From contig CANLHV010000003.1 of the NCBI GenBank assembly GCA_947490975.1, forward strand, positions 1 to 34,922: a stretch of 34,922 nucleotides of DNA. The letters are read 5' to 3'. The notes below the pieces were generated by a model that did not search any database, was not told the origin of the DNA, and worked only from the letters and a program-made list of their open reading frames with translations. This stretch comes from Acidimicrobiaceae bacterium. Its GTDB lineage: Bacteria; Actinomycetota; Acidimicrobiia; Acidimicrobiales; Ilumatobacteraceae. Shown piece by piece: positions 26,201-34,912 of the stretch (positions within the stretch are counted from its first letter, which is position 1; the number at the start of each line of letters is the position of its first letter). The position numbers and the translations under genes are program-made.

Positions 26201-26654
26201 GACTGGTTTTACGCGGTACCAAATTGAAGGCGATATTGCGGGTGGTTCGGCGACGATAGCAATTGTTGACCGCGGCGGAATGTCGAAGAACTTGACTTCG
26301 CGAGTTGATCGCAATTCACAACTTGTGGGCACCAAACGTCGCGTAGCGAGCGACCAAGAAGTTCTCGTAGCGCGAGGGCGAAGCGATAACCGAACGGTGA
26401 TAATGGTGCCTGAGACCAAGGGTGGTCAGACCACTGGCATCACTTTGCTGCATGTGATGTTTCATGATCGTTTGCCAGCAACAGCGATGCGAGCGGTATT
26501 GCAGGGCTACGACCGCAGATATGACCGACTTGTTGACTGGGTTACAGAAACCGAAGGCGCATTTAGAGAAGATCGTCTTGCTGAAGTTTCGGTTGCCGAC
26601 TTGTTGATTTTGCCGATCAGCGATATGGCTGACCACTGGCGCCCGACGAAGTAG
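23244..26654 (+). CDS. Very long GlmS-like glutamine:fructose-6-phosphate aminotransferase
   Basis: This protein has 1136 residues, against about 610 for GlmS. The product is expected to be glucosamine 6-phosphate, feeding GlmM next door. The glutaminase part has Cys2 (MCGII), RGRDSAG at 160-166, AHTRW at 253-257, LNGD at 289-292 and TD at 313-314. Two SIS domains follow (about 515-650 and 690-830), with SQSGTTTDT at 572-580 and VASTKAF at 625-631. By alignment with E. coli GlmS, Lys713, Glu716 and His732 match Lys485, Glu488 and His504. Additions are a helical insert at about 12-148, about 45 extra residues near 175-250, a stretch at 830-925, and a tail at 941-1136. The motif QAKTVTV (934-940) resembles the GlmS C-terminal LAKSVTV, so Lys936 may replace Lys603. 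There are no frameshifts and codon use resembles the neighbours. Another sugar substrate is possible, so no symbol is given. Confidence 0.85.
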   Translation: MCGIICVLSRKTRRATPTASEILALLDGALEAGAKSDIDQLAQAVTTADKLLRGDAGQLCMADNHQLIAAMTSRIDQLDAIVIAYEQLIEKSAGLQTESSQHALQEIIRAKDAIWELRNDRIRTAKLVDALAGQGASESARSGYFSIQQAFSGLDRLEVRGRDSAGIHVLVSNHGLKATDKQVKALLANRSEDALFMSGSVRMTENAWSFVYKAAAEIGELGDNTRVMRNAVVADALLRLCISQPNSQVAVLAHTRWASVGIISEPNAHPVNSEELEGKHDDAYLVAALNGDVDNHADLRVQYGLRVAGPITTDAKVIPALVSRRLATTNNLTDAFRETVAQFEGSVAIAVASATEPDKLLLALHGSGQGLCIGLAEDRFVVASEPYGLVEETLNYVRMDGEALADLDNPSSRGQVVTLSGANAGDLSGVQLISYDGREIELGKDKVLTAEITTRDINRGEHKHFLAKEIAEAPESFRKTIRGRIVEQNGMLTTELGENVLPKAICERLASGEIAKVRVIGQGTAAVAGQALAKLLNELVGIGLSAEALLASELSGFGLQLDMSDTLVVAVSQSGTTTDTNRTVDLARARGASVLAIVNRRGSELSAKADGVMYTSDGRDVEMSVASTKAFYAQVAAGALYACAISKALGKSSDRARHELLAGLRSIPDALVEVLTTRPAIAAAAKQFASSRRYWTVVGNGMNLIAAQEVRIKLSELCYKSISSDSTEDKKHIDLSCEPLIFVCATGLLEGNASDVAKEIAIYRAHKALPIVVATAGQTRFDAAAAVLLVPNVETHLAFILSVMVGHLFGYEAALAIDALARPLREAREVVEHAVERGGDANKLLEKIRTELGAPATRFTDALATGNYDGNLEASTAVRIVTMLRDTLASDPVQAYQRSSGKIASPELLLDDLTSALTRGVDELTRPVDAIKHQAKTVTVGISRSDEGLFDRKLVKSLLEAGVARERLSYRVLKIVADLDAAVSAVTGFTRYQIEGDIAGGSATIAIVDRGGMSKNLTSRVDRNSQLVGTKRRVASDQEVLVARGRSDNRTVIMVPETKGGQTTGITLLHVMFHDRLPATAMRAVLQGYDRRYDRLVDWVTETEGAFREDRLAEVSVADLLILPISDMADHWRPTK

Positions 26655-26659
26655 GCGTG

Positions 26660-27025
26660 ATGATTGGCTTGGGTATTGATGCAGTCAACGTGCATCGGTT
26701 TCGTGAAGCCCTAGATCGAACACCAAATTTGCGCACTCGTATTTTTACCGCTGCCGAACTTGAGTCGCTCGCAAGTCGTGCCGATAGTGCACCGAGTTTG
26801 GCTGTTCGTTTTGCGGCTCGAGAGGCGACGATGAAAGCACTTGGCGTCGGGCTCGGGGCTTTTGATCTGCACGATGTTTCGATCCGTAATTCTGAAAGTG
26901 GTTCTCCTGAATTGATCGTTACAGGACGAGCAGCAGAACTTGCACAGACACGAGGTGTGAAAAGTTGGCTTGTTTCGCTTTCGCACACCGACGACACCGC
27001 TATTGCTGTTGTCGCGAGCAACTGA
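26660..27025 (+). CDS. acpS: Holo-[acyl-carrier-protein] synthase
   Basis: AcpS (121 residues from this start) transfers 4'-phosphopantetheine from CoA to ACP. Motifs are IGLGIDAVNVHRF at the N-terminus with the metal-binding Asp, RFAAREATMKALG in the middle with the conserved Glu, and VSLSHTDDTAIAVV near the end. The usual Lys of FAAKEA is Arg here. Two starts are close, a GTG at 26657 and the ATG at 26660; the latter is given. The gap from the GlmS-like gene is 5 nt. In many Actinobacteria nnrD follows acpS; here alr comes next after 15 nt. Confidence 0.93.
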   Translation: MIGLGIDAVNVHRFREALDRTPNLRTRIFTAAELESLASRADSAPSLAVRFAAREATMKALGVGLGAFDLHDVSIRNSESGSPELIVTGRAAELAQTRGVKSWLVSLSHTDDTAIAVVASN

Positions 27026-27040
27026 GCGAAAAGTTCACTG

Positions 27041-28174
27041 ATGAGTTCGACAAATCGATGGGCTTGGGTTGAAGTTGACCTGGCGGCCATAAAGGCGAAC
27101 GTTGCGGGGCTTGTCAAACAAGCTGGGTCGTCACAACTTTGGGCAACCGTGAAGGCGAATGGTTACGGGCACGGAGCAGTTGAGGTTGCACGCGCCGCAT
27201 TGAACGCAGGAGCAAGCGGTTTGTGCGTGGCGTTGGCCGATGAAGCTCACGAATTGCGCGAGGCGAAAATTGCTGCACCGATTTTGATCGTGAGCGAGCA
27301 ACCTGAAGCTGCCTTTGAGCAAATGTTGCATGACGATGTGGCGGCAACCGTTTATAACGAGGCGACTATTAACAATTATGCGGCTGTTGCCAAGCGTCTC
27401 GGAGTTGTTGGCAAGGTGCATTTAAAAGTTGATACCGGTATGCATCGAGTTGGTGCGCCAGTTGATTCGGCGATAGCGCGCATTGAGCAGATAAGTGCTC
27501 TGAGTTCTTTGCAACTCGATGGTATTTACACACACTTTGCGGCCGCCGACTTGCCGAGCCATGACGAGACTGACAAACAGCAGCAGCGATTTGACGGGAT
27601 TGTTGCTGAATTAGATCGCAAAGGGTTGCGACCGAAATTTGTGCATACTTCGAATTCGGCAGCTCTACTGCGAAATCTGAACTCAAAGACTGACATCGTG
27701 CGAGTTGGTATTGCGATTTACGGAATTGCGCCGAGCAATGAAACCGAAGATGTAGCCAGTCGTTTACGGCCTGCGATGTCGCTACATGCTCGAGTGAGCC
27801 ATGTGCAACGACTTAGCGCTGGCGAAGGTATTTCGTATGGTCTGCGTACGAGATTAGAAAAATCAGCGAATATCGCCACATTGCCACTCGGTTATGCCGA
27901 TGGCGTGCCACGCCGCTTGTGGCGTGTTGGCGGTGAAGTTTTAATCGGCGGTAAGCGTTGCCCAATTGTTGGTGTCGTGACGATGGATCAAATGATGGTT
28001 AACTGCGGAGACCTTGAAGTGAACATTGGTGACCGAGCAGTTTTGCTTGGCGCACAAAAAAGCGAATCTATTTCGGCAAACGAAATTGCGACTCGCCTTG
28101 AAACAATTGGTTACGAAATAGTCTGCGGTATCAGCGCGCGAATGCCACGCGTTTATGTCGAAAACAAAGCGTAG
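27041..28174 (+). CDS. alr: Alanine racemase
   Basis: Alr (377 residues) is a PLP enzyme that makes D-alanine for peptidoglycan. Lys38 in the ATVKANGYGHG motif should bind PLP; Arg136 lies in DTGMHRVG and the catalytic Tyr266 in GISYGLR. The barrel and C-terminal beta domain are complete and the length is typical. The start ATG has no obvious Shine-Dalgarno. It lies with acpS and the tsa genes, as in other Actinobacteria. Confidence 0.97.
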   Translation: MSSTNRWAWVEVDLAAIKANVAGLVKQAGSSQLWATVKANGYGHGAVEVARAALNAGASGLCVALADEAHELREAKIAAPILIVSEQPEAAFEQMLHDDVAATVYNEATINNYAAVAKRLGVVGKVHLKVDTGMHRVGAPVDSAIARIEQISALSSLQLDGIYTHFAAADLPSHDETDKQQQRFDGIVAELDRKGLRPKFVHTSNSAALLRNLNSKTDIVRVGIAIYGIAPSNETEDVASRLRPAMSLHARVSHVQRLSAGEGISYGLRTRLEKSANIATLPLGYADGVPRRLWRVGGEVLIGGKRCPIVGVVTMDQMMVNCGDLEVNIGDRAVLLGAQKSESISANEIATRLETIGYEIVCGISARMPRVYVENKA

Positions 28175-28179
28175 GGCTC

Positions 28180-28704
28180 GTGAAATTTTCACTCGGGTCT
28201 TTGACTGATACTCAGCGGTTTGCAGAAATTGTCGCAAGTCATGTGCGACCGCGAGACATGATCGTATTAGCCGGCGAGATGGGTGCGGGCAAGACCACGT
28301 TCACGCAGTTTTTTGGTCGCGCCCTCGGAGTAACAGATTTGATTACCTCGCCGACGTTCAATTTGTTGCATAACTATGGATCTGGGCGGATGGCGTTGCA
28401 TCATGCCGATTTATATCGCCTTGAACGAACAGGTGAACTTGAAGACTTGGGGCTTGACGAACTTCAAGACAGTGGTGGGGTTATCGCTGTTGAGTGGGGC
28501 GACATTGTTGGCGACGAGTTGGGTGATGCATTGGTGTTGCGGTTTGAACACGTTGATCAAGCGAGTAGTGAAGCAACCGGCAAAACAGACGAGACGCAAG
28601 TGCGGAGCATAACTTTGTCGAGTCGCGGTGCCCAATGGGAGAGCAGGTTTCGCAAACTGGCAGATGAATTAGCGTCGAAATTAACCGTATTGGCGCGAGG
28701 CTGA
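28180..28704 (+). CDS. tsaE: tRNA threonylcarbamoyladenosine biosynthesis ATPase TsaE
   Basis: TsaE (174 residues) is the ATPase that works with TsaB and TsaD to make t6A at position 37 of ANN-decoding tRNAs. The Walker A motif GEMGAGKTT lies at 32-40, followed by SPTFNLLHNY and the HADLYRL segment, all typical. The start is a GTG, 5 nt after alr. tsaB follows after 5 nt. Confidence 0.96.
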   Translation: MKFSLGSLTDTQRFAEIVASHVRPRDMIVLAGEMGAGKTTFTQFFGRALGVTDLITSPTFNLLHNYGSGRMALHHADLYRLERTGELEDLGLDELQDSGGVIAVEWGDIVGDELGDALVLRFEHVDQASSEATGKTDETQVRSITLSSRGAQWESRFRKLADELASKLTVLARG

Positions 28705-28709
28705 GACTG

Positions 28710-29423
28710 ATGATTGTTTTGGCGATTGATACATCGACTGACGCGGTAAGCGTGGCGATCAATAACTCGAAGCAATTGCTGGCGAGTGCTCATGTGACAA
28801 GCGATCGTCGTCATGCTGAATTGCTTGCGCCGATGATTTCAAACGTGTGCGCACAAGCAGATGTTTCTATGCGCGAAGTCGATGTTGTTGCCGTAGATAT
28901 TGGCCCTGGATTGTTTACCGGTATGCGTGTTGGCATTGCGTCGGCAAAGACAATCTCACAAGTACTCGGCGTGCCAATTGTCGGAGTTTCTAGTTTGGAT
29001 ATTTTGGCGCGCTCTGTGACCACAACCGAGCGCGTCGTGTTGTCGACAATTGATGCCAGACGCGGCGAACTTTATTGGGCGATGTATCGCAACGACATTG
29101 GCTTGAGTATCGAAGTAAAACCACCTCGAGTTGGCACTCTTGACGAGTGTGTTGTCGATATCGTCGATCGCGGTCAAGAAACTTTGATTGTTGGCAATGG
29201 CGCGTTGCGTTATCGTCAAAAGTTGAGCGAGATGTTCGAAACAACGGGCTTGTCGATTGAGTGGGCGAGTGAGCAACTTGCTCAGCCGAGTGCGGCAGTG
29301 TTGGCATTGATCGCTGCCGAGTTGGCATTGCTTGAGCAATGGCAGAGTGCGACTGAGCTGCAAGCACTTTATTTGCGAGCACCTGATGCCGAAATCAATT
29401 GGGAGCAGCGGGTGAAGTCATGA
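28710..29423 (+). CDS. tsaB: tRNA threonylcarbamoyladenosine biosynthesis protein TsaB
   Basis: TsaB (237 residues) is an inactive ASKHA-fold paralogue of TsaD that scaffolds the t6A complex. The N-terminal LAIDTSTDAVSVAI, RRHAELLAPMI and the VDIGPGLFTGMRVGIASAK segment are diagnostic. Its stop overlaps the rimI start (atga), which suggests coupling. Confidence 0.96.
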   Translation: MIVLAIDTSTDAVSVAINNSKQLLASAHVTSDRRHAELLAPMISNVCAQADVSMREVDVVAVDIGPGLFTGMRVGIASAKTISQVLGVPIVGVSSLDILARSVTTTERVVLSTIDARRGELYWAMYRNDIGLSIEVKPPRVGTLDECVVDIVDRGQETLIVGNGALRYRQKLSEMFETTGLSIEWASEQLAQPSAAVLALIAAELALLEQWQSATELQALYLRAPDAEINWEQRVKS

Positions 29424-30001
29424 GCATTTTGGATCGCTTCATTCGCACGAAAGCAGTTGATCGCAACGGCGAATTGCAGATCACAGACGCTGAGCCGTCG
29501 CAAGACTTGGTGATCGTGCCAATGCGACGAGCACATATTCGCAAAATAATGCCCATTGAGCAGCAGGTTTATCCGCGACCATGGACGGCGCAAGTGTTCA
29601 TTGAAGAACTCGAACAAGCCCGAGTTGGCAAGCGTCACTATTTGGTTGGAACGATCGGTGACGAGTTGGTCGGCTACGGCGGACTGTTGTACGTCGAAAA
29701 TGATGCGCACGTGACGAACATTGCTGTTCACCCGATGTGGCGAAGTCGGGGAATTGCGACCGAGTTGCTGCTTGACCTCGCGTGGGAAGCCAATCGTCGC
29801 GGTTGCGAAGCGATGACTCTCGAAGTGCGACACACGAATGTTGCGGCGCAACAGTTATATCGCCGATTTGGTTTTGTACCAGCGGGAGTGCGCAAAAAGT
29901 ATTACGAGAATCGTGACGATGCCATCGTGATGTGGTGCGCTGGCGTGCAACAGCCAGAGTTTGTTGAGCGATTGCAAAAAATTGAATTGAGCCGAATGTG
30001 A
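29420..30001 (+). CDS. rimI: Ribosomal-protein-alanine N-acetyltransferase RimI-like
   Basis: This GNAT acetyltransferase (193 residues) probably acetylates the N-terminus of S18 or similar proteins. The GNAT fold spans about 32-172, with the acetyl-CoA loop RSRGIA at 109-113 and the C-terminal NVAAQQLYRRFGF. Residues 1-30 are an extra segment not present in the roughly 150-residue E. coli RimI. The ATG at 29420 overlaps the tsaB stop, and the gene's own stop overlaps the tsaD GTG. The placement between tsaB and tsaD is classical. The substrate is inferred. Confidence 0.92.
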   Translation: MSILDRFIRTKAVDRNGELQITDAEPSQDLVIVPMRRAHIRKIMPIEQQVYPRPWTAQVFIEELEQARVGKRHYLVGTIGDELVGYGGLLYVENDAHVTNIAVHPMWRSRGIATELLLDLAWEANRRGCEAMTLEVRHTNVAAQQLYRRFGFVPAGVRKKYYENRDDAIVMWCAGVQQPEFVERLQKIELSRM

Positions 30002-31044
30002 ACGGGTCGAATGTGAAACGTGAGTTGAAAATCGATAGCGCGACGGTAGTGCTTGGCATTGAGACCAGTTGCGATGAAACTGCTGCGGCACTCGTCATGG
30101 GTGGTAATGACGTTTTGTCGTCGGTTGTTGCATCGCAGTTAGAAGTTCATGCGCGATTCGGCGGCGTTGTGCCTGAGATCGCGAGTCGCGCTCATCTAGA
30201 AGCAATTACTCCGGTTATTGATGAAGCGGTATCAAAATCGGGCTTGAGTTTTGATCGAGTTGATGCAGTCGCCGCCACAGTCGGGCCGGGCCTTGTCGGT
30301 GCGTTGCTAGTTGGTGTAGCGGCGGCGAAATCTTTGGCGTTGACATTAGATGTGCCATTCGTCGGTGTAAATCATCTTGAGGCGCATCTTTATGCGGCGA
30401 TGCTAGATGACCCGAATGTTGAGTTTCCGATGTTGGTATTGCTTGTTTCTGGTGGGCACACGATGTTGGTTGAAGTGCGCAAGCCTGGGGTTTATCAAAT
30501 TGTCGGGCAAACTCGCGACGATGCTGCCGGTGAGGCGTTCGACAAAGTTGCGCGCTATTTAGATTTGGGTTACCCCGGTGGGCCGGCGATCGACGCGCTG
30601 GCAAAAACTGGTGACGCTAAGGCGATTGATTTTCCGCGAGCGATGATGCACGACGGGCTCGACGTTTCGTTCAGCGGATTAAAAACTGCTGTGATCAACT
30701 ATGTCCGCAAAAATAGTGACGCCAAGACGAACGACATTGTGGCGTCGTTTCAAAAAGCAGTTGTCGACGTGCTGGTTGCTAAGACGATGCAGGCTGCAGA
30801 AAATCTTGGAGCAAAAACAGTTGCACTTGGCGGTGGAGTAGCCGCAAACTCGTTGTTGCGCAGTGAGGCAACTCGAGCGTGTGAGCGTAGAGACTTTCGT
30901 TTGGTGTTACCCTCACTGGCAATGTGCACAGATAATGCGGCGATGATCGCATCAGCAGGGTGGCATCGCTTGCAGTTGAGCGGTGAATCGTCGCTTGATG
31001 CAGGGGCGTATCCGAATTTGGGTTTGACGGTGGCGAGCGTATGA
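29998..31044 (+). CDS. tsaD: tRNA N6-adenosine threonylcarbamoyltransferase TsaD
   Basis: TsaD (348 residues) transfers the threonylcarbamoyl group to A37 of tRNA. The ASKHA fold is complete: GIETSCDETAAALV at 20-33, ASRAHLE near 62-68, and the metal-binding NHLEAH at 125-130. TVGPGLVGALLVG and CTDNAAMIASAG are also conserved. The GTG at 29998 overlaps the rimI stop (gtga); another GTG at 30013 would shorten the N-terminus by five residues. The stop overlaps the dusB ATG. Confidence 0.96.
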   Translation: MNGSNVKRELKIDSATVVLGIETSCDETAAALVMGGNDVLSSVVASQLEVHARFGGVVPEIASRAHLEAITPVIDEAVSKSGLSFDRVDAVAATVGPGLVGALLVGVAAAKSLALTLDVPFVGVNHLEAHLYAAMLDDPNVEFPMLVLLVSGGHTMLVEVRKPGVYQIVGQTRDDAAGEAFDKVARYLDLGYPGGPAIDALAKTGDAKAIDFPRAMMHDGLDVSFSGLKTAVINYVRKNSDAKTNDIVASFQKAVVDVLVAKTMQAAENLGAKTVALGGGVAANSLLRSEATRACERRDFRLVLPSLAMCTDNAAMIASAGWHRLQLSGESSLDAGAYPNLGLTVASV

Positions 31045-32189
31045 CCGAAGTTGTCACAGCCAAGCCGCTGCAACTTGGTGAGCGGAGTATTTGGCCGCCT
31101 GTTGTATTAGCGCCGATGGCGGGCGTGACGAATCAGCCGTTTCGCACGTTGTGTCGCGAGTTTGCGTCGGGGCTTGTCTATGTCAACGAAATGGTGATGG
31201 CGGCTGCATTGGTTTACAAGAATCCAAAAACTGAAGCGATGATCGCGTTTGGGTCTGATGAATCGTTTCGAAGTCTGCAACTCTATGGAAGCGACCCGAA
31301 AATTATGACTGATGCGATTACGCAACTTGGTCGGCGAAATGCTGTTGATCACATTGACTTGAATTTTGGTTGCCCAGCGCCGAAAGTGACTCGTCGCGGC
31401 GGTGGTGCGGCTGTGCCGCTGAAGAAAAATCTGTTGCGCGAAATCGTTAACGCGGCCGTCAAGACGGCGTCTTCGTTTGGCATACCTGTGACTTGCAAGT
31501 TTCGAATGGGCTTGAACGACGACCTGCTGACCCACATACACACCGGCCTGATTTGCCAAGAAGCTGGTGTTGCGGCGATTGCGTTGCATGCGCGAACTGC
31601 TGAGCAGCATTATGCGCCGTATGCGCGATGGGAGGCGATTGCCGAGTTGAAGAATGCAGTTACAGATATTCCGGTTCTTGGTAACGGCGACATTTGGGAA
31701 GCAAGCGATGCACGCAAAATGATGAACGAGACGGGCTGTGATGGCGTGGTGATTGGTCGTGGGTGTCTCGGCAAACCATGGCTGTTTCGTGACATGGTGG
31801 CGATGTTCAACGGTGATGAGATACCAGCGACACCGAAACTTGGTTGGGTGCTCGAAGTTATGTTGCGACATGCGATTGCACTCGAAGCTCATTTTCCGCC
31901 AGGTCGAGGCATTCGCGAATTTCGCAAACATGCAGGTTGGTATCTGACGGGGTATCCGGTTGGTGGTGACTTGCGTCGACAGTTTGGTGAGATTTCGAGC
32001 ATTGATCATTTGCGACAGTTAATCGAGCAATGTGACCCTGAAGCATCAATTGTTGAAGGCGGCGAAAGATTTGTGCGCGGACACCACAACGGACCCATAA
32101 ATATTGTTTTGCCTCACGGATTTTTAGACAGCCTAGAAGATCTGGTTGCGCCAGATGATGCGACGCTGACGCATATGAGTGGCGGCTGA
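31041..32189 (+). CDS. dusB: tRNA-dihydrouridine synthase, DusB type
   Basis: This flavoenzyme (382 residues) reduces uridines to dihydrouridine in tRNA D-loops. The N-terminal LAPMAGVTNQPFR binds FMN. Cys111 in DLNFGCPAPKVTRRGGG is the catalytic acid, and the HARTAEQHYAPYARW and VLGNGDIW segments are typical. The C-terminal helical domain is present. Its ATG overlaps the tsaD stop (atga), so it is coupled to the t6A genes. DusB naming follows overall similarity; DusA and DusC types look less likely. Confidence 0.94.
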   Translation: MTEVVTAKPLQLGERSIWPPVVLAPMAGVTNQPFRTLCREFASGLVYVNEMVMAAALVYKNPKTEAMIAFGSDESFRSLQLYGSDPKIMTDAITQLGRRNAVDHIDLNFGCPAPKVTRRGGGAAVPLKKNLLREIVNAAVKTASSFGIPVTCKFRMGLNDDLLTHIHTGLICQEAGVAAIALHARTAEQHYAPYARWEAIAELKNAVTDIPVLGNGDIWEASDARKMMNETGCDGVVIGRGCLGKPWLFRDMVAMFNGDEIPATPKLGWVLEVMLRHAIALEAHFPPGRGIREFRKHAGWYLTGYPVGGDLRRQFGEISSIDHLRQLIEQCDPEASIVEGGERFVRGHHNGPINIVLPHGFLDSLEDLVAPDDATLTHMSGG

Positions 32190-32208
32190 AGTTGTTTGGT
32201 GAGACTGG

Positions 32209-32814
32209 TTGCATTTAGTGACGAGTCAAATTATTTTGGCATCGCGTTCACCGCGTCGAAAAGAAATTTTAGAAAAACTCGGTTTAGTTTTTGAGATTGA
32301 TCCGCCGGAAATTGACGAGACACCTCGGCATCGCGAAAACCCGTCGAGTTATGTGCAGCGCATCGCAGCTGCTAAAGCCGACAAAGTTGCATTGCGACAC
32401 GAGCAACGGTGCGTGATCATTGCTGCAGATACGACTGTGGCGCTTGATGGTGAAATCTTTGGTCAACCGCGAGACTTGGATGAGGCGCGCAGGATGATCC
32501 AAAAATTATCGAAAAAATCTCACAGCGTGCACACTGCAGTGAGCGTGAGATGCGACGGAAGAAGCGCCAACGGACTCGACACGGCGAGCGTGACGATGCG
32601 CGAGGTGACACCCGAGCTGCTCGATTGGTATTTGGGCACCGGCGAGTCAATGGGCAAAGCGGGGGCGTACGCAGTGCAGGGCCAAGGCGCGGCCTTGGTG
32701 GCCGAGGTGCGCGGCGAAATTGACACGGTGATTGGTTTGCCGGTGTGGCTGCTGACCGAGCGGCTGGCTCAGATTGGCGTGAAATTAAAGGACTTGCAGG
32801 CACTTAGCGATTGA
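32209..32814 (+). CDS. maf: Maf-like nucleoside triphosphate pyrophosphatase
   Basis: Maf proteins (201 residues here) hydrolyse non-canonical or modified NTPs such as dTTP, UTP or m5UTP. The N-terminal ILASRSPRRKEILEKLG, the AADTTVALDGEIFGQP segment and the GKAGAYAVQGQGAALV motif are family hallmarks. The TTG at 32209 has a gtgag sequence at good spacing; a GTG at 32218 would remove three residues and looks more family-like. The substrate cannot be read from the sequence. Confidence 0.93.
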   Translation: MHLVTSQIILASRSPRRKEILEKLGLVFEIDPPEIDETPRHRENPSSYVQRIAAAKADKVALRHEQRCVIIAADTTVALDGEIFGQPRDLDEARRMIQKLSKKSHSVHTAVSVRCDGRSANGLDTASVTMREVTPELLDWYLGTGESMGKAGAYAVQGQGAALVAEVRGEIDTVIGLPVWLLTERLAQIGVKLKDLQALSD

Positions 32815-32848
32815 TTTGTGTTGGAAAAATAGCCCTTTGTCAATAGCA

Positions 32849-32875
32849 TTGGCACTCGCACCGTTCGAGTGCTAA
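32849..32875 (+). promoter_or_regulatory. CIRCE operator (HrcA binding site) upstream of groES
   Basis: TTGGCACTC (32849-32857), a 9-nt spacer, and GAGTGCTAA (32867-32875) match the CIRCE consensus TTAGCACTC-N9-GAGTGCTAA with one difference. It lies 32 nt before the groES ATG, so HrcA repression of the chaperonin operon is expected. Parts of the repeat could double as promoter: TTGGCA with TAACCA 18 nt later. The promoter itself is uncertain. hrcA is not in the window. Confidence 0.9.
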
Positions 32876-32907
32876 CCAGAAAAACCTAGAGAGAATAAGG
32901 AACCGAT

Positions 32908-33201
32908 ATGAACTTAAAGCCACTTGATGACCGGATTGTGGTCAAGCCAAACGAAGCCGAGAAGACAACTGCATCGGGTCTCGTAATTCCAGACACTGCC
33001 AAAGAAAAGCCGCAGGAAGGCACTGTTGTTGCCGTAGGCCCAGGCCGTTGGAGCGATGACTCTGGCAAGCACACACCACTTGATATCAAGGTTGGCGATG
33101 TTGTTCTTTACTCGAAGTACGGCGGCACAGAAGTTGCGCACAAGGGCGAAGATCTTTTGATTCTTACCAGTCGCGATGTTCTTGCGATCGTCGGCAAGTA
33201 A
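32908..33201 (+). CDS. groES: Co-chaperonin GroES
   Basis: GroES (97 residues) caps the GroEL chamber. The [23 protein letters not shown] opening, the mobile loop region and the [11 protein letters not shown] and [11 protein letters not shown] segments are typical, and length is standard. The Shine-Dalgarno is aaggaa. The gene lies under the CIRCE operator and is followed by groEL after 45 nt. Confidence 0.98.
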   Translation: MNLKPLDDRIVVKPNEAEKTTASGLVIPDTAKEKPQEGTVVAVGPGRWSDDSGKHTPLDIKVGDVVLYSKYGGTEVAHKGEDLLILTSRDVLAIVGK

Positions 33202-33231
33202 TTATCTAATTCAATAACTATTTCTATTTAG

Positions 33232-34884
<1,653 letters not shown>

Positions 34885-34890
34885 GCCATA

Positions 34891-34912
34891 GCTTCTTCAC
34901 AAAGAGGTTTTT
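34891..34912 (+). terminator. Short intrinsic terminator after groEL
   Basis: CTTCTT (34892-34897) pairs with AAGAGG (34902-34907), including one G-U pair, around a CACA loop. TTTTT follows at 34908-34912. It lies 7 nt after the groEL stop codon, consistent with the end of the groES-groEL transcript. The stem is only 6 bp, so termination may be partial. Confidence 0.55.

Noticed and set aside
31107-32009. A 300-codon open frame on the minus strand
   Set aside because: It lies wholly inside dusB, which has all its family motifs on the + strand. The antisense product is His/Arg/Thr/Asn-rich with no recognisable domain, as expected for a shadow frame.
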